A stretch of DNA of 64,000 nucleotides from JBFWNG01 sp050251195 (GTDB lineage Bacteria; Bdellovibrionota_B; Oligoflexia; Oligoflexales; Oligoflexaceae), in assembly GCA_050251195.1 (NCBI GenBank), contig JBFWNG010000007.1, forward strand, positions 1 through 64,000, written 5' to 3'. The notes under the pieces were generated by a model, which worked only from the letters and a program-made list of their open reading frames with translations, did not search any database and was not told the DNA's origin. Positions 15,410 to 24,367 of this stretch are shown here, piece by piece. The position numbers and the translations under genes are program-made. The number at the start of each line of letters is the position of its first letter. The stretch's first letter is position 1.

Positions 15410-16807
15410 ATGCTAGACACATCAACGCCAAAACGACCGACGCTCAAGGCCGTGCCGCACTCTCTCGAAGCTGAGAGAACGGTATTGGGCGCTGCGCTTC
15501 GAAATAGTGATTTCCTAAATTTTATTGTCACGAATCTTGAGGCTCGGCACTTTTACGAAGAATCGCATCGCAAAATTTTCATAGCCATTTCGAGTCTTTT
15601 GACTCAATTAGAACCCTTCGATATCGAGACAGTTTCTAAAAGGCTCCGCGAGCAGAACCCGGAAGGGTCGTCGGTGGACCAAGCATATCTCGTGGACTTG
15701 ATTGAGAAATGCCAAAATATCCAAAACATCGAGTATTATGTTCGAATTGTTAGTCGCATCTACACTCTTCGGAGAATAGCACAAGCGTGTGAAAATACTC
15801 TTACAGCCCTTAGCAGCCCCGACTGCATCGAGTCGTCCATGGAAAAGATCGAAGAGGAATTCTTGTCCATCTTGAACGACTTCGATAGCAAAGGAATTGA
15901 GCGGGCCGATAAAGCACTCGCAATAACAATGTCCCAGATGCAGCGACGATTAGAGAGTGCGGATAATATTGACGGTGTCCCCACCGGTCTTATCAAACTT
16001 GACCATATCACCAATGGTTTGCAGAATGGCGATTTAATTGTCCTTGCAGGCCGACCCGGCATGGGGAAAACGGCGCTCGCCCTGAACGTTGCTACCTGTG
16101 CTGCCTTGTCGGGTCGATCCGTCGTCTTATTTAGTTTGGAAACGACCAAAGAGCAGCTTATGAGTAGGGTGCTATCAAGTGTGGCTCAAGTTGATTTGGA
16201 CAAATTACGCAAAGGAGATCTAAACGAAAAAGAGCAGGATAGGCTCATGGAAGCCGCTCGGAAAGTCTATGACTCTCAAGAGTTTTTAGCCATCGATGAG
16301 ACGCCTCGCATAAGCGTAAATGAAATAATATCGCGCTGTCGGCGCTACCAGAAAGAAGGCGCTCTGGATCTCGTCATTATTGATTACCTGGAGCTAGTGC
16401 GCGGGTCGAGAATCAGTACTACATCCTATGAAAAGAAACGAGAAATTACAGAGATCAATATGAGCCTTAAATCCCTCGCCAAGGAGCTCGGCATACCAAT
16501 AATGGTACTTGTTCAACTCAACAGGGGACCCGACGCGAGAACTGACAAGCGTCCAAAACTCTCAGACCTTAGGGAATGCGAAAACATTGATGGGGACGCA
16601 GACCTAATCTTGTTTCTTTATCGGGACGAGTATTACAATTCGCAAAGCGAACTCGCCGGTATTGCTGAAGTCATAGTTGCCAAGAATAGACATGGCTCGA
16701 CGGGTACGGCAAAGCTAACATTTAAACAGAGGTATCTTTCGTTTCAAAATTTGTTTGACGACAAAAAAGAAGTCGTCGTTAAAGGAAGTCGCCCAAGCTT
16801 GCAATAG
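15410..16807 (+). CDS. DnaB-type replicative helicase
   Basis: 465-residue member of the DnaB/RecA-like hexameric helicase family, which unwinds DNA 5'-3' ahead of the fork and loads primase. The N-terminal DnaB domain is about 12-115 (PHSLEAERTVLGAAL). The ATPase domain has Walker A GRPGMGKT (214-221), Walker B LVIIDYLEL and the conserved QLNR and DLREC-ENIDGDAD segments. The start at 15410 fits the family better than 15371, but neither has a strong ribosome site. It sits beside XRE-type genes, not with typical chromosomal neighbours, so it may be an accessory, element-derived copy. GTACGA/TCGTAC arms around GATA lie near 15304-15319. Confidence 0.85.
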   Translation: MLDTSTPKRPTLKAVPHSLEAERTVLGAALRNSDFLNFIVTNLEARHFYEESHRKIFIAISSLLTQLEPFDIETVSKRLREQNPEGSSVDQAYLVDLIEKCQNIQNIEYYVRIVSRIYTLRRIAQACENTLTALSSPDCIESSMEKIEEEFLSILNDFDSKGIERADKALAITMSQMQRRLESADNIDGVPTGLIKLDHITNGLQNGDLIVLAGRPGMGKTALALNVATCAALSGRSVVLFSLETTKEQLMSRVLSSVAQVDLDKLRKGDLNEKEQDRLMEAARKVYDSQEFLAIDETPRISVNEIISRCRRYQKEGALDLVIIDYLELVRGSRISTTSYEKKREITEINMSLKSLAKELGIPIMVLVQLNRGPDARTDKRPKLSDLRECENIDGDADLILFLYRDEYYNSQSELAGIAEVIVAKNRHGSTGTAKLTFKQRYLSFQNLFDDKKEVVVKGSRPSLQ

Positions 16808-17181
16808 AAATTCACGGCAACATATACTGATCAAAAATGGCGTCGATGTCGGGAAAGTCCTTTAGGTTGACGAAGGAAACTTCTTTCTCCATGTCCCGAC
16901 GCATCAATAACGACGAGATTGGACCCCGGTACGTCAACGAATGCCGAATGGATAAAATTACCTCAGATTGGATATCAGTGCGTCTGGAGCCGACAGATGA
17001 ACCTCTTGAAATGGCTGACGATGGTTACAGGCAATATCCCCTGAATTGTTCCTTAATGCCAAATATTCTGACGAATTTTTTAGATGACATGTAACGTATA
17101 GCACTGCAGAATACTACCAAGATATGAGCGGCAGCGGATGCGACAGAGGTTAGGGCACACATCCCAAATGCTGGAGAGAAA
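16808..17181. other. Intergenic region, weak open frame only
   Basis: An 85-codon frame at 16837-17094 exists but has no ribosome site and an atypical composition, so I do not call it. Nothing else recognised. Confidence 0.4.
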
Positions 17182-17778
17182 ATGAGACCTTTAAGGCATA
17201 TTTATTATTGCTCCATATTTTTCGAATTGCTCATGCCTCCCGGCCAAGCCTTTGCGGCAGGAAGGTTCAAACCAGGAGATATCTACTTAGACGTCGGAGC
17301 CTGTCCCATTTTCTTTACCTTTCAAACGCAAGCATCGCTTGGAATAGCATTTAACGAATGGTTCTCCCTCGAAGCTTACACTCACTCTTGGCATGGTTAC
17401 TCCGAATCGGAACATGGAATATATCGCAGTGCTGCAATCAACGTTTTACGTGCGAAGTTATTCTTGCTTGGTCCGCTTTACATTACTACCGGCTATGGAA
17501 GTAGGACATCGACTGTCTCTTACGAGACAGAAACCAGCGATTCAAGTTCCCGTGTAGAAGACAGGTTCAACACTCATGGGTACACCGGATCATTAGGGCT
17601 TTCATGGGTGATGCGTAGAATTCATTGGGGCATTGAAATGATAGGTGCTTTTTCGCCACTTGGAAACGTTGAAACAACAAAGGCAAATCAGCATGGGGAG
17701 ACAGAAACTTATCGAGAACTAGGTGAAAAGGAGGACAGCTATACTGGACTTCTGGTTTACTTTGGCTTTCATCTCTAG
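17182..17778 (+). CDS. Outer-membrane beta-barrel-like protein
   Basis: 198 residues with a signal peptide (cleavage expected around QAFA-AG). The mature part consists of alternating amphipathic beta strands (YLDVGACPIFFTFQTQASLGIAF, GPLYITTGYGSRTSTVSYETE, GLLVYFGFHL) and ends in a hydrophobic strand with a near-terminal Phe, as in small outer-membrane barrels. No family assigned. GGAG stands before the ATG. A CTGTGAGC/GCTCACAG hairpin (17911-17931) lies downstream. Confidence 0.6.
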   Translation: MRPLRHIYYCSIFFELLMPPGQAFAAGRFKPGDIYLDVGACPIFFTFQTQASLGIAFNEWFSLEAYTHSWHGYSESEHGIYRSAAINVLRAKLFLLGPLYITTGYGSRTSTVSYETETSDSSSRVEDRFNTHGYTGSLGLSWVMRRIHWGIEMIGAFSPLGNVETTKANQHGETETYRELGEKEDSYTGLLVYFGFHL

Positions 17779-17910
17779 CCTTTCTTTGAGGTTCATAACT
17801 AGCTATCAAGAGATAGTACCCAGTATCAATTGAGCCTAAAGAAAAGACCGTCTCCTGAAAAACAATTGTTGTCCATGCGTTCTAACAAGACTGCCAGAAA
17901 CGAAACTATT

Positions 17911-17931
17911 CTGTGAGCACGGGGCTCACAG
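17911..17931. terminator. Hairpin between convergent genes
   Basis: Perfect 8-bp stem (17911-17918 with 17924-17931) and five-base loop between the ends of two convergent genes. It has no T-run on either strand, so it is only a possible terminator. Confidence 0.35.
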
Positions 17932-17991
17932 AACATCTCAAAATCTAAATCTGGCTATAAGTGGAATGTCCGCGAGGTTACAAAAGAGGGC

Positions 17992-18966
17992 TTACTGGCA
18001 CCCCATAATTCCGGGGCATGTCAGTGTTTTTGAAACCGTTTTGTTCGTGCGCGAATAGGTCGCTTCGTAAATCACGCGGTTCGCGCCGGTTGGGAAATTG
18101 AAATACTTCATGGAGTAGGTGGCTTCGTCTAATTTAATCTTCAAGGTGTCATGCATATTGTGGTGTGTCCACGTATACAAAAATCCGCCGTCGGGTTTAG
18201 TGAAGTCAGCCGGCAAAGCCCATTCATGCGAAATTGGCCCTCCGCCGTCCGGGTTGTCATCCGTCATGGACGCCCACAGTATCTTGATCGCCGCCGAGCG
18301 GTCGATCGTCATGTACTCGCAGAATTTAGTTTTGAATTGAGCGGTATCAACTTTAAACGACTCTTCCTTGAGCTCTTCGTTGATACCACATTCACCACTT
18401 TGACTCGGAAATGCTCCTTCCCCTTGTGCAAAGTCGCCCGCTGAAACCTCAGAGTTTGCATAGCGGAGCTTGCCCACGAGCTCTTTCGCGGCGTCGAACG
18501 TCACAAAACTTGTATCACCGCTTTTCCAGGATCTGATAAGAAACTTGTCAGCGCTTGCCATGTTCGCGGGAACGGGGAGCTTGCCAAGAACATCCAACTG
18601 CGCCGTATCACCGAAGAGAGCTTCAGCAAGCCCGTCAACCTTGATCATTTCCGGTTCGGTAACGTCAAAGAAATTTGTGTGATCCAGGATTCTCACGCGA
18701 CCAACGGAAAAATCCGACTCGTCGCGATAGCAAATATCCAGTTCAACCTGCTTTTCTGAAGACGGAGGCACGCCGTGAAATTCATTGTCGGGGAGTTCGG
18801 GAAACCGAAATTTTAGCGGTTCGGCAGAATCGAGGCCGGCAATGGTGAACGAAACGATATCACCACCTGGACACGAAACGCCATTCTTGACTCCGCTGCC
18901 TGATCGAGACTTGCAGCTGCACAGGAGAATTGTCATTAGGGTTAGGATACAGGCGTTCCGGTTCAT
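17992..18966 (-). CDS. Lipoprotein of unknown function
   Basis: 324 residues starting MNRNACILTLMTILLCSC, with lipidation at Cys18. GGAG precedes the ATG at 18966. Beta-rich body with several cysteines (in GVSCPGGD, GECGINEE, KFCEYM, KTLTCPGIMGC), probably disulfide-bonded. A segment ISHEWALPADFTKPDGGFLYTWTHHNMHDTLKIKLDE is rich in His and aromatics but gives no known motif. It is convergent with the barrel-like gene at 17182. Confidence 0.65.
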   Translation of the reverse strand: MNRNACILTLMTILLCSCKSRSGSGVKNGVSCPGGDIVSFTIAGLDSAEPLKFRFPELPDNEFHGVPPSSEKQVELDICYRDESDFSVGRVRILDHTNFFDVTEPEMIKVDGLAEALFGDTAQLDVLGKLPVPANMASADKFLIRSWKSGDTSFVTFDAAKELVGKLRYANSEVSAGDFAQGEGAFPSQSGECGINEELKEESFKVDTAQFKTKFCEYMTIDRSAAIKILWASMTDDNPDGGGPISHEWALPADFTKPDGGFLYTWTHHNMHDTLKIKLDEATYSMKYFNFPTGANRVIYEATYSRTNKTVSKTLTCPGIMGCQ

Positions 18967-19245
18967 TCGAGGCTCCAATTGTTATGCCGTTTCTTACATC
19001 ATTGTAAATGGTTTCAATCCTAACGGCAAGGAAGCTAAGGATCAAGAAGACCCCGTGAGAGTCCCGGCAGATCGAGGACCTACCACGTATTTATCTGGAT
19101 TTGTCGGCGACGAAATTGTAGGGCGAGTGTCTTTTATATCATATTTTGCTTGAAAAAGCATGGCACGTATCTTAAGCCTTCACCAAGGCAAAGCTCCCAA
19201 GCTTTTCGTGACATTGGCATGACAATCTACGGATAAAATGAGCCC

Positions 19246-20727
19246 ATGAAGACTGCGTTGATTTTGGCATTGTCTATTTGCGTCGGAGCGGCTGTTTCCG
19301 GCTTTCTCCTGCAGTCTAAATGGGAAACAAAGATTCTGAAACGGAATGCGGAGCTGCAAGGGAGCCTTACGGAATCTGGCATTCGACAGGCCTGGATTGG
19401 TACGCTGGCGGAAGCCGTCGACCAAGGTTCTGTATCGAGTGGTTTCACCGTTGAATTCGATAGATCGGGCCAGAAAATCCTAACGCCATTTTTTCCCGTT
19501 GATAGCGTTCACCTCGACTGGGCTAAATTCCGCGATCTCAAGACCACCGACAAATCAGCGGCAGAAGCTTTCCTCAGATCGGCATTCTCAAAGGAGCGCT
19601 CATGGGACCGAATTTTAGCCATTGAAGCGTTCCGCGGCCTTACGGGCGGGTTTCCCGATATTCCCGTTACCGGATATGAGGAAACCATCGTCTCCGCCGA
19701 AGCTCACCAGTCATATCAGAAAATCTTTTCTGCGCTCTCCAGAGGTCAAGACCTCACAGATATCGACTCAAAGTCGAAGTTTCACGGCTGCTTTTTTAAA
19801 CTTTCCCACACGGGGACCATACTGGCCTACATTCCTAAGCGTGCCGATATTTCGCCGGTTGTGCTCCCAGCGTTTGAGGCAAAGATATATCGAAGGGGAT
19901 CGTCGATAGGGGAGACTAGTATCGATATAAAACCAGGAGAACCTATAAGTGACATAAACGAAACAGCGAATGCACAATCAACTGTCCTCTTTAGTCTTTC
20001 GCTCGCCGCACTTTTGGCTACCTGCTTGATCGGCTGGCAGGTCATTCAAACAGAACGAAAGCAGGTTCTCAGCCGCATTTCATTCTTGAATCAAGTCGTT
20101 CACGAACTTAACACGCCCCTAGCGGCTATCAAACTGCATGCGCAACTCATAAGCAAAACTTTTGGTGACAGCGAGTCTGTGCGAGCGATAACGACGAGTA
20201 TTGATAGAATGACAAAACTATTTAACGACATGATCGAAATAAATCGTAACGAATCCGAACCAGCTATCACTCAAATCCTACCGGAATCTATCACGCAAAT
20301 GCTAGAAGATTTGAAAAGGGATCACCCCAACCGCATAACTCTTGAAGGCAGAATCGAGAAACCAATTCCGACCGACATCGCTCGCTTAACGCTCATATTG
20401 AGGAACCTGGTTCAGAACGCAATTCGATACGGCAGCAACGTGAAGATACACGTGGTGGATACGACTCCGGGATGCCGATTTACCGTAAGCGACGATGGCC
20501 CTGGAGTCCCTTGGAAGGAACGAAAGAAAATATTTCAGCCGTTCTACCGGTCGACACACGCCACCAAAAAAATACCTGACGGCATCGGTCTTGGGCTGAG
20601 CATTGCAAAGAAATTAGCTCGAGAGGTTAGTGCCGACCTGATCCTCCAAAATCCTGGGATTCCAGGTGCTGTATTCAGCTTAAACCTAAAGCGAGAAATG
20701 TTGAATGAAGACAGTACTCGTCGTTGA
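19246..20727 (+). CDS. Sensor histidine kinase
   Basis: Membrane sensor kinase of 493 residues. TM1 is about 5-22, a roughly 220-residue extracytoplasmic sensor domain without recognised fold follows, and TM2 is about 245-266. The HisKA dimerisation helix has phospho-acceptor H286 in VVHELNTPLAAIKLH. The HATPase_c domain shows N391 (LRNLVQNAIRYG), DDGPG 416-420 and DGIGLGLSIAKKLA. It should phosphorylate the response regulator encoded by the overlapping next gene (23 bases of overlap). The sensed signal is unknown. The sensor domain has only one cysteine. Confidence 0.9.
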   Translation: MKTALILALSICVGAAVSGFLLQSKWETKILKRNAELQGSLTESGIRQAWIGTLAEAVDQGSVSSGFTVEFDRSGQKILTPFFPVDSVHLDWAKFRDLKTTDKSAAEAFLRSAFSKERSWDRILAIEAFRGLTGGFPDIPVTGYEETIVSAEAHQSYQKIFSALSRGQDLTDIDSKSKFHGCFFKLSHTGTILAYIPKRADISPVVLPAFEAKIYRRGSSIGETSIDIKPGEPISDINETANAQSTVLFSLSLAALLATCLIGWQVIQTERKQVLSRISFLNQVVHELNTPLAAIKLHAQLISKTFGDSESVRAITTSIDRMTKLFNDMIEINRNESEPAITQILPESITQMLEDLKRDHPNRITLEGRIEKPIPTDIARLTLILRNLVQNAIRYGSNVKIHVVDTTPGCRFTVSDDGPGVPWKERKKIFQPFYRSTHATKKIPDGIGLGLSIAKKLAREVSADLILQNPGIPGAVFSLNLKREMLNEDSTRR

Positions 20728-21364
20728 AGACGACAAATCGTTAGCAAGCGGTTTAGCGCTCGCCATAACGAGTCAGGGCCATAAGGTCATCCAATCTTTT
20801 GACGGTGAAGATGGTCTTCACAAAGCTCGCACCGCGAATCCGTCTCTCATGATCTTGGACATCATGATGCCCCATTTAAATGGTTTTGAAGTGATCTCCG
20901 AATTGCGACGCGAAGGGAATGATTTGCCCATCCTCGTTCTATCGGCAAGGAGCGCCACATCGGACAAGGTCCGTGGACTTGACCTCGGCGCTGACGACTA
21001 TTTGAGTAAGCCGTTCGAGCTCGAGGAATTTCTTGCTCGGGTTCGACGTTTGTTAAAGGTAAGCCCATTCGGGCGGTGCCAGCTTACCAACTGCTCGTTC
21101 GACTTTGATCGGAGAATGCTTTTGAGCAATAACAGCGAGCGAATGACTTTGACTCCCAAAGAACTTTGCCTGCTCGAGTATTTTTTGAAACGAGACGAGC
21201 GCATCGTAAGTAGGGAATCTGTCCTCAATGCTGTCTGGGGTGACGATTACGAAGGAACGGACAGAACCATCGATAACCTGGTGGTAAGCTTGCGAAAAAA
21301 GATCGGAGAAGGTCACATCGAGACCATCCGAGGTCAAGGATATCGGTTTGTCATTAAACCGTGA
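20705..21364 (+). CDS. OmpR/PhoB-family response regulator
   Basis: 219 residues. The receiver domain (1-115) has the acidic pocket D9/D10, phospho-acceptor D52 in LMILDIMMP, and K102 in LSKPF. The C-terminal winged helix (about 125-219) ends RGQGYRFVIKP, typical of OmpR/PhoB DNA-binding domains. It overlaps the kinase gene, so the two are translationally coupled. The exported-protein gene at 21450 starts 85 bases downstream and is the obvious candidate target. Confidence 0.92.
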   Translation: MKTVLVVEDDKSLASGLALAITSQGHKVIQSFDGEDGLHKARTANPSLMILDIMMPHLNGFEVISELRREGNDLPILVLSARSATSDKVRGLDLGADDYLSKPFELEEFLARVRRLLKVSPFGRCQLTNCSFDFDRRMLLSNNSERMTLTPKELCLLEYFLKRDERIVSRESVLNAVWGDDYEGTDRTIDNLVVSLRKKIGEGHIETIRGQGYRFVIKP

Positions 21365-21395
21365 CATAGATCATATTTTGGGGTGACAAAGGCGT

Positions 21396-21442
21396 TTTAC
21401 TGTAAAGGAACCATGATCGTCATGGCAATTCACAGTAAAGGA
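21396..21442 (+). promoter_or_regulatory. Direct repeat with 33-bp spacing and possible leader peptide
   Basis: TTTACTGTAAAGGA (21396-21409) and TTCACAGTAAAGGA (21429-21442) differ at two of 14 positions and start 33 bp apart, three helical turns, which would suit a bound response regulator. The AAAGGA in each also looks like a ribosome site. The first is followed by ATG (21413) opening an 11-codon frame (MIVMAIHSKGV) that stops at 21448, two bases before the ATG of the next gene. Confidence 0.35.
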
Positions 21443-21449
21443 GTTTGAG

Positions 21450-22349
21450 ATGAAGTTCGCGAAACAACATTTTCTGGCATTGGGCCTGCTTCTCGCTAGA
21501 CCAGCGCTTTGTGTGGAGTCACTCGAAGCGTGGGACGAATACAAGAAGCACCTGGTAGCAAAACACCTCGACGGAGACGCGACGGAAAGCGAAGATAGCC
21601 TCACCCATGCGCGCTCAAAAACGAGAGATGACTCGTCAGAGTTGGCCGGCTTCATTAACGAGGAGCAGATGGGCAAACTCGAAGCAGACGATCCCAGACT
21701 TAAGAGAGCCATAGCGTTCCTCACCGGAAAAAAACAAGAGTTCTATTGCAAAAATGTGGGCTTAGTTGAAATCAAGGCACAGCACAAGGACGGCACAGAA
21801 TCGCACGTCGTCTTAGTGAACCAACGCCGAGAGATGGACGACAGTTATGCATGGGTGAAGGACGGTAGCTGGACGTATGAGTTAACAAACGGTTATCGAC
21901 CCACGACGCGTTCGGACTTATGGATGATTGCAAGCAGCCCAACCTCCTACAGTATGAAGGAAAATCGCAAACTAAACTCCGACAAGCCCGATACTGGAGA
22001 CTACATGCACAGCTGGTCCTTGACCGATTCCGAACAACACACGTCTATCCACACAAAGGGCAAAGTTTTGGAGCCATTTCCTATGTATATGGCCAACGAT
22101 TTTCACATCTGGGGTGGTAATCCGTCCCTTGGTCGCCTCATTGACTTTAGAGTTGGCTTCGAAAAATCGAGAACGTTCCCCGAAAGAGGGTTCGGATACA
22201 AAATTCTTTTAAAATCAAAGCAAACGGTGAGTCGTCAGCTTTCCGAACTGGAGGTTACAGATAGCTCTGGTTCGTCGACAGCTTATTCTGATTGCTTTCA
22301 GGTTGATTATGATATCCAATTCGAAAGCTTGGGTAAGGCTCGAGATTAG
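21450..22349 (+). CDS. Exported protein of unknown function
   Basis: 299 residues with a signal peptide (MKFAKQHFLALGLLLARPALC, cleavage near ALC-VE). The mature protein is beta-rich and polar, with many charged residues and two cysteines (EFYCKN and SDCFQV). No family recognised. AAAGGAG precedes the ATG. It directly follows the two-component pair and ends in a strong terminator, so it is likely the regulated output of that system. Confidence 0.65.
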   Translation: MKFAKQHFLALGLLLARPALCVESLEAWDEYKKHLVAKHLDGDATESEDSLTHARSKTRDDSSELAGFINEEQMGKLEADDPRLKRAIAFLTGKKQEFYCKNVGLVEIKAQHKDGTESHVVLVNQRREMDDSYAWVKDGSWTYELTNGYRPTTRSDLWMIASSPTSYSMKENRKLNSDKPDTGDYMHSWSLTDSEQHTSIHTKGKVLEPFPMYMANDFHIWGGNPSLGRLIDFRVGFEKSRTFPERGFGYKILLKSKQTVSRQLSELEVTDSSGSSTAYSDCFQVDYDIQFESLGKARD

Positions 22350-22365
22350 AACAAAATTGAAATGG

Positions 22366-22395
22366 AAACGCCCTGGTAGCCCGGGGCGTTTTTTT
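22366..22395 (+). terminator. Rho-independent terminator
   Basis: AAACGCCC (22366-22373) pairs with GGGCGTTT (22384-22391) and runs into seven T's, just after the stop of the exported-protein gene. Confidence 0.85.
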
Positions 22396-22539
22396 ATTTT
22401 CTTGACCATACTGCGCTGCAGCGTTCCGAGACATTTTGGAACCCATTTTACGAATATTCGCCACACAGGCTCTAAAATGTTCTGACACAATGCCCCGCGG
22501 GTCAAACTTGCTTCGCCCTCGCCCGCTTACAAAGCCTTA

Positions 22540-23181
22540 GTGACTCGGCGCGCAAGCGACTATGGAGTTGATATAACTCGAGGGTGCAAGTGGCATCGAA
22601 GACTTGGCGAATCATCCACAGAACTTGACGCTGCTCCAACCGTCATTGGGCGCTCAATAACGAAGGCTGATCTTTTCGGAACGAATCCTCACGATCTCCT
22701 GTACAGGATGTTTCTCATTCTGACTTCCGATGCTTACCGCCCCCAGCGGCTTATTGACATTTTCGCCCAACTCCACCCAGGAGAACACTTCTTTCCGGAC
22801 AGTTCTCCGAACCGGATCCATCAACTTATCAACCGATTTAAAACGCTGCTCGTGGCAAAAAAAATTCCTTTGTCGCTCAACAAACAAAACGGCTGGTATC
22901 GGCTGGAACCCAAGCCTGGAAACGCCGTGGAAATCGTTTATGAGGACGAAGTGTCGCTCCAAACCCCCCAGCAAATAAAATTTGCCTCGGCCTTTGCTAC
23001 GCTCGAGGATAAGAGCAATTTTACGGCAACGGTCTTTGCTTCCTACAGCGGACTGGGCCTGCGCACGGCGCATCGGCTGTTACGCTCCGCCTTGGCGGCG
23101 GGGGTTGTTCAAGGCTTCATCATAGGCACTGGTAAAAAATATGCTATGAATTTTCGATCAATCAGATTTAGAAGGTACTGA
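22540..23181 (+). CDS. Hypothetical winged-helix-like protein, possibly 5'-truncated
   Basis: The 213-codon frame has no ribosome site and its first 45 residues look non-coding. From about residue 46 the sequence appears structured: DLLYRMFLILTSDAYRPQRLIDIFAQLHP, a recognition-helix-like NRIHQLINRFKTLLVAKKIPLSLNKQNGWYRLEP wing, then a second HTH-like segment TVFASYSGLGLRTAHRLLRSALAAGVVQGFIIG. This suggests the C-terminal DNA-binding part of a larger regulator. It may be a gene fragment, since the upstream 150 bases offer no better start. Confidence 0.45.
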   Translation: MTRRASDYGVDITRGCKWHRRLGESSTELDAAPTVIGRSITKADLFGTNPHDLLYRMFLILTSDAYRPQRLIDIFAQLHPGEHFFPDSSPNRIHQLINRFKTLLVAKKIPLSLNKQNGWYRLEPKPGNAVEIVYEDEVSLQTPQQIKFASAFATLEDKSNFTATVFASYSGLGLRTAHRLLRSALAAGVVQGFIIGTGKKYAMNFRSIRFRRY

Positions 23182-23256
23182 AATTCAGCACCGGATTACC
23201 GCAGAGTACGTCCGGTGGTGTGAGAAGTCCCGGCGCGAGGCCGCGCTCCTACTCAA

Positions 23257-23760
23257 TTACCTGCGTGGACCTGCGACCCACCCAAAGTGGAGGCCTACCG
23301 AAGTTCTGCACCATCGACGACCATCTTGCATGTTTGTCCAAGTCAAACCGTTTTCCTGTGTGTCTTCGACGCTGTCTAAATCCTTTAGATTCCAAGTCTT
23401 GAGATACGTTTCCACACCATTGAGGGATTGGAAAACCTCAAAACTCAGATTAAATTTGTTCGTAACATTGTCTTTAGTGATCGTACCAATCATACGAGCG
23501 TCAGGTATATTAGGCCCCGCGCTACCCCGTAACGCATTGGCCTCAAAGCTACCAATAACGGAATCGCCATCATCTTCAAGATAAACGTCAACAGTCCTCC
23601 TGGTCCATTGTTCTTCCCGTTGGTAGGCGCAGAGAAGCGGAACATCTCGTTTTGCTACATCCAAATAAAAATAGTAGTCCAGAGTCACAACCTCATCTGC
23701 AAATGCCGAGCACGAGAACAGTGCGCCTCCAAAAAACAACGTCAAAAATCGTTTGCTCAT
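23257..23760 (-). CDS. Secreted protein of unknown function
   Basis: 167 residues starting MSKRFLTLFFGGALFSCSAFA, a Sec signal peptide with cleavage expected after AFA (a lipobox reading is less likely because the Cys stands inside SCSAFA). TTGGAGG precedes the ATG. The mature part is beta-rich (YYFYLDVAKRDV, VDVYLEDDGDSVIGSFEA, NKFNLSFEVFQSLNG). No family recognised. Confidence 0.6.
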   Translation of the reverse strand: MSKRFLTLFFGGALFSCSAFADEVVTLDYYFYLDVAKRDVPLLCAYQREEQWTRRTVDVYLEDDGDSVIGSFEANALRGSAGPNIPDARMIGTITKDNVTNKFNLSFEVFQSLNGVETYLKTWNLKDLDSVEDTQENGLTWTNMQDGRRWCRTSVGLHFGWVAGPRR

Positions 23761-24367
23761 TGTTGCCTCCAACCAAGCTGAACTGGCCTCCCTTAAATGC
23801 CGGCCATTTTGTTTACAAACCCCTGCAGAGCTTCGGAAACTTACATACTTGGTTTTTTCTCACGACGCAACTACCGTCTGAGCTGCTGTCGAACGGCGCA
23901 CGCGGATACCGTGCAAAATACTATGTAGCGGTCGTTCGAGCATGCAATGCTAAAATCGGCGGTAGGTTGATGTAATGAAAGCAGGTCCATTCCTCAGCAC
24001 GAGCCGCAGCAGTTGGACCAGTGCCGGTGTAACCTATTGAAATCCAGCCGTTCTGAAGCGACTTCGGAAATGACGTCCCGCAAAGAATCTGAGGTCAGCG
24101 CGGGTTTCCTAACAATTGACCCACCACCAATGACGTAAAAACATTTCAGTGTGAAGGCGAAGGCAAGTGCGTTGCCCCAACTACGGATCGAATCGAAGTA
24201 ACCGGCGAGGGGCAATTCGTCTTCATTGCGCAAATCGTGGACCTATACCTTCTCAGGCGACGAGTGAGCTGCAGCGCAATTGTGACATTCAACCCGGTTT
24301 TCTATAAGAAAAAGGTTCCATTGCAAAACGCAAGGTCATTTTATCTTTCATCAAACAAATATCCGGT
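23761..24367. other. Gene-poor stretch with one possible gene fossil
   Basis: About 600 bases without a convincing intact gene. The only item of note is the ROK-like fragment described separately. Confidence 0.4.
23994..24233 (-). pseudogene. Possible fragment of a ROK-family sugar kinase
   Basis: The 79-codon frame lacks a ribosome site. It contains WGNALAFAFTLKCFYVIGGGSIV followed by LTSDSLRDVISE, which resembles the ROK signature near the C-terminus (ALA-x-NLLNPE-VVIGGG, then a PLRE-type helix). No upstream ROK domain is visible. This is pattern resemblance only. Confidence 0.25.

Noticed and set aside
16837..17094. 85-codon frame after the DnaB-type gene
   Set aside because: No ribosome site, unusual composition, no recognisable domain.
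22425..22445. Short similarity CTGCAGCGTTYCGAGA also found after the terminator at 34782
   Set aside because: Only 16 bases and no extension on either side; could be chance.
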